From positions 1 to 39,982 of IMG/VR virus record IMGVR_UViG_3300040801_001104: 39,982 bases of DNA, one strand, 5' to 3'. A program made the translations under genes and the position numbers. Each line of letters starts with the position of its first letter. The first letter of the stretch is position 1. This DNA comes from a virus. A model generated the notes under the pieces. The model was not told the origin of the DNA. It made no database searches and was given only the letters and a program-made list of their open reading frames with translations. Positions 37,765-39,982 of the stretch are shown here, in pieces.

Positions 37765-39761
37765 TGCTTGATTTCAACACCCACGCGCACAGCTACCAGC
37801 GCAAAGGCGCGGAGCACCTCTGGAACAGTACGGCCACCGGTGGGGTGGCGACTTTGTGGCTTGATCCAGGTTATGGCAAAACCATGATTGTGCTGCACGC
37901 GTTCAAAGCGCTGTACGACGCCGGTCTCGTCAAGACGATGCTGATCGTTGCGCCGTTGCGCGTGGCTCAGACCGTGTGGGCGCAGGAGATCGAGGAGTGG
38001 GCATCGCTCAAAGGTCTCGTGGCCCAGCGCCTACACGGTCCGAAGAAAGAAACGTGGCTCAAGAAGAGGGACGTGAACGTATGGATCATCAACTACGAGG
38101 GGATACCGTGGGCAGTAAAGATGGCGAGGGCAGGAAAGTTGCCGCCGCTCGACGTGATCTGTTTCGACGAGGTCCGCCGGATGAAGAACTCGCAGGGAAA
38201 ACGATTCAAGGCCGCGCGACCACTTGTCCGACTCGCAAAGTACAAATGGGGTCTGACGGGAACGCCCGTGTCAAATGGACTGATGGATTTGTTTGGCCAG
38301 TTTCTGATCCTTGATGAAGGGCTCGCGCTCGGTAAGTACATAACGAAGTACCGTCAGAATTACTTCGAGCAGGGGTACGACGGGTTCACATGGCTGCCAA
38401 GGCCTGGCGCTAAGGAAAAGATCGAAGAGCGCGTCGCGCCATACGTCTTCCGAGCCGAGGGCTTCCTTGACCTGCCTGAGTTCGTCGACGCTCAGATCCG
38501 AGTGCCGCTCCCCGCTGCGACCAAGAAGAAATACGATGAGCTGAAGAAACACATGATCGCGGAGCTGGAAGGTGACAAACTTACAGCCGCCAACGCCGCA
38601 GTGCTGGTCGGAAAACTGAAACAGATCGCCAATGGACGTGTCTATGACAACGACGGAAACGTCATCGAAGTCCACGAGGCGAAGAAAGAAGCGCTTGAAG
38701 AGTTGGTGGAGGAGCTTGGCGATGAACAACTTCTCATCGCCTACGAATACAACCACGATCTCGCACAACTCAGAGATTTCTTCGGAGAAGATCTTCCCTA
38801 CCTTGGCGCTGGCGTTAATGAGCGTACCGCGATGGCTCACGTCGACGGCTGGAATAAAGGTGAGATTAGAGTTCTTGCGGCGCACCCTGCGTCAGCAGGA
38901 CATGGCCTTAACCTTCAGAAGTCGGGCGCGCATCACATTCTCTGGTTCGGGCCGACTGTTGACCTTGACCACTATATCCAGTTTAACCGACGCCTACTCC
39001 GGCAAGGCAACCAAGCCAGCCACGTAGTCGTCCACACCTTTGTCGCTGAAAACACAGTCGACGAAGCCGTGATTGTTTCCCGTCTGGAAAAAGACGGTTT
39101 ACAGTCTTCGGTACTTAAAGCCTTGACGGCAGAGTTCGGTGAACTTACCGTCGAGGGTGAAATCAAACCCCAAGAGGACCAAACGATGACGAATCTTCAG
39201 TTCAAAAACGATGCTCAGCAGCAGCCCCAGGGAGGTAACCCTTTTGCACAGGCAGCCCCAACTCCTCAACCAGCGCCAGCAGCTCCGACTCCTACGCCAA
39301 CTCAGGCTAGCAACCCATTCGCGGCTGGATCTCAGGCTCCGGCGCAGACTCAACCTGCTCAAGCGGCCCAACCAGCACCTGCGCCAGCAAATCCATTTGC
39401 GCCCACGCCACCTCAAAACAACGGTGGCCAAATCGCTGAAATCGAACAGACTGTTGCCGCGCAGCCCGTACCGCAGCCCGATCCCGCATCGGCACCGCCG
39501 AACCCCTTCGCGGGCCAAGCTGCTCCTGCGGCTCCAGTGGAACAGAATGTGGAAGCGCCGGTCGCGGCACCACAATCTCCGGTCGAGGCTCCTGCTGTTG
39601 AGGCTCCTGCTGTTGAGACGCCAGCGGAAAGTGCAGCTCAGGTTGGGGATGTCACCGAAGCGCAAACTCCTAGACTGACCGAGGTGGTGCCGATAAACAT
39701 CATGGTGCCGCTGGACAAGCTGGACAAGGTCATGAGCGCGATCGGTCGCGCCGTTAAGTAA
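37764..39761 (+). CDS. SNF2-type helicase with a C-terminal NPFA-repeat extension (665 aa)
   Basis: The start at 37764 is set by TAATG. The helicase core has Walker A DPGYGKT (34-40), DEVRRMKN (135-142, motif II), LTGTP (164-168, motif III) and QFNRRLLRQGNQ (near 405-416, motif VI). The core ends around residue 470. The remaining ~190 residues are Pro/Ala/Gln-rich, with NPFAQ, NPFAAG, NPFAPT and NPFAGQ repeats, and close with a short ordered-looking end (PINIMVPLDKLDKVMSAIGR). Family members usually stop after the helicase core, so the tail is unusual. An internal ATG at 39186 could make it separately. Confidence 0.82.
   Translation: MLDFNTHAHSYQRKGAEHLWNSTATGGVATLWLDPGYGKTMIVLHAFKALYDAGLVKTMLIVAPLRVAQTVWAQEIEEWASLKGLVAQRLHGPKKETWLKKRDVNVWIINYEGIPWAVKMARAGKLPPLDVICFDEVRRMKNSQGKRFKAARPLVRLAKYKWGLTGTPVSNGLMDLFGQFLILDEGLALGKYITKYRQNYFEQGYDGFTWLPRPGAKEKIEERVAPYVFRAEGFLDLPEFVDAQIRVPLPAATKKKYDELKKHMIAELEGDKLTAANAAVLVGKLKQIANGRVYDNDGNVIEVHEAKKEALEELVEELGDEQLLIAYEYNHDLAQLRDFFGEDLPYLGAGVNERTAMAHVDGWNKGEIRVLAAHPASAGHGLNLQKSGAHHILWFGPTVDLDHYIQFNRRLLRQGNQASHVVVHTFVAENTVDEAVIVSRLEKDGLQSSVLKALTAEFGELTVEGEIKPQEDQTMTNLQFKNDAQQQPQGGNPFAQAAPTPQPAPAAPTPTPTQASNPFAAGSQAPAQTQPAQAAQPAPAPANPFAPTPPQNNGGQIAEIEQTVAAQPVPQPDPASAPPNPFAGQAAPAAPVEQNVEAPVAAPQSPVEAPAVEAPAVETPAESAAQVGDVTEAQTPRLTEVVPINIMVPLDKLDKVMSAIGRAVK
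39186..39761 (+). CDS. Possible separate 191-aa product from internal start in the helicase gene
   Basis: Codon 475 of the helicase is an ATG preceded by AAGAGGACCAAACG, the same GAGGAC-type ribosome site used before many genes in this phage, at good spacing. From it, the tail (MTNLQFKNDAQQQPQGGNPF onward) would be made as an independent Pro/Ala/Gln-rich protein with four NPFA motifs. This suggests either an ancestral separate gene now in-frame with the helicase, or dual expression. NPFA repeats resemble flexible tails of ssDNA-binding or hub proteins, but the partner is unknown. Confidence 0.5.
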   Translation: MTNLQFKNDAQQQPQGGNPFAQAAPTPQPAPAAPTPTPTQASNPFAAGSQAPAQTQPAQAAQPAPAPANPFAPTPPQNNGGQIAEIEQTVAAQPVPQPDPASAPPNPFAGQAAPAAPVEQNVEAPVAAPQSPVEAPAVEAPAVETPAESAAQVGDVTEAQTPRLTEVVPINIMVPLDKLDKVMSAIGRAVK

Positions 39762-39818
39762 CGCCTCCCCCTGCGCGGCGCTAGGCATGGTGCCGACACC
39801 CAGCCGCGCGGGCAACTA

Positions 39819-39864
39819 GGGCGGCGGTAGTGCGGAGACCCAACATCTACTGCCGCCCACTTTT
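39819..39864 (+). terminator. Hairpin after the helicase gene, terminator-like
   Basis: GGGCGGCGGTAG (39819-39830) can pair with CTACTGCCGCCC (39847-39858) as a 12-bp stem with one G-U pair and a 16-base loop, followed shortly by TTTT. The short T tract makes efficiency uncertain. An additional stem GCGCGGC / GCCGCGC is possible just upstream (about 39773-39811). Confidence 0.55.
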
Positions 39865-39877
39865 CAGAGGACACGCC

Positions 39878-39982
39878 ATGAAAGGCTACCAAAACCGAGA
39901 ATCTGATTCAAAAGCTTCGACCGAGGACTTCCCGACACCGAAGTGGGCGACACGCGCTTTCATAGCGCACTGCATGCCGGAC
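39878..39982 (+). CDS. Putative DNA methyltransferase, N-terminal fragment only
   Basis: Starts behind AGAGGACACGCC and runs off the window after 35 codons. The segment EDFPTPKWATRAFIAHCMPD resembles the beginning of many phage-encoded SAM-dependent DNA methyltransferases ('DF.PTP.WATRALL'). No catalytic motif is in view, so the target base cannot be told. With the cytosine methyltransferase upstream this would make a second modification gene. Confidence 0.5.
   Translation, partial: MKGYQNRESDSKASTEDFPTPKWATRAFIAHCMPD

Noticed and set aside
39811-39864. Possible tRNA in the structured region after the helicase
   Set aside because: Only one long stem is present, with no cloverleaf, T-loop or anticodon arm. 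Better read as a terminator-like hairpin.

Overview
This window looks like most of the genome of a lytic, short-tailed (podovirus) phage. The host is probably an alphaproteobacterium, possibly a marine or Rhodobacterales/Rhizobiales-type bacterium. That host guess rests only on protein style and base composition. No integrase, repressor, rRNA or tRNA gene was seen. Both ends of the window cut through genes.

Layout. Two divergent gene blocks flank an AT-rich, repeat-containing gap at about 21,335-22,158. The left block (1-21,334) reads leftward and is the virion module. From the gap outward it holds small accessory genes, a secreted protein, a small membrane protein, a structural protein, a putative small terminase, a Lar-like zinc protein, the large terminase, a P22-type portal, a scaffold, a P22-type coat protein with a rho-independent terminator just past it, a gp4-like tail accessory factor, a gp10-like DNA-stabilisation protein split in two around a large LamG protein, a tail fibre, an HTH-metallophosphoesterase, a DNA-ejection protein, a second internal virion protein, a basic protein and a tail lysozyme-type protein.

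The right block (22,159-39,982) reads rightward. It starts with a dense run of small early genes of unknown function, many coupled by ATGA or TAATG overlaps. Secreted, membrane and sulfotransferase-like genes follow. The replication and DNA-processing module comes last: TOPRIM/SF3 primase-helicase, a cysteine-containing putative ssDNA-associated protein, a C5-cytosine methyltransferase with a second open frame, family A DNA polymerase, HTH and zinc-ribbon proteins, a RecB/Cas4-like nuclease, a VRR-NUC nuclease, a SNF2-type helicase, and the start of a second DNA methyltransferase. Two promoter-like sites in this arm share the same inverted repeat and may be co-regulated.

Most interesting points: (1) the cytosine methyltransferase locus, where a second, almost full-length frame carries motifs I recognise from another abundant phage protein type; (2) a P22 gp10-like propeller split across two genes with a LamG gene between them; (3) a SNF2 helicase whose NPFA-repeat tail has its own ribosome-binding site and internal start; (4) a phage-borne sulfotransferase; (5) paired inverted and direct repeats in the central gap. 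All family assignments come from motif recognition by eye. No database search was run.
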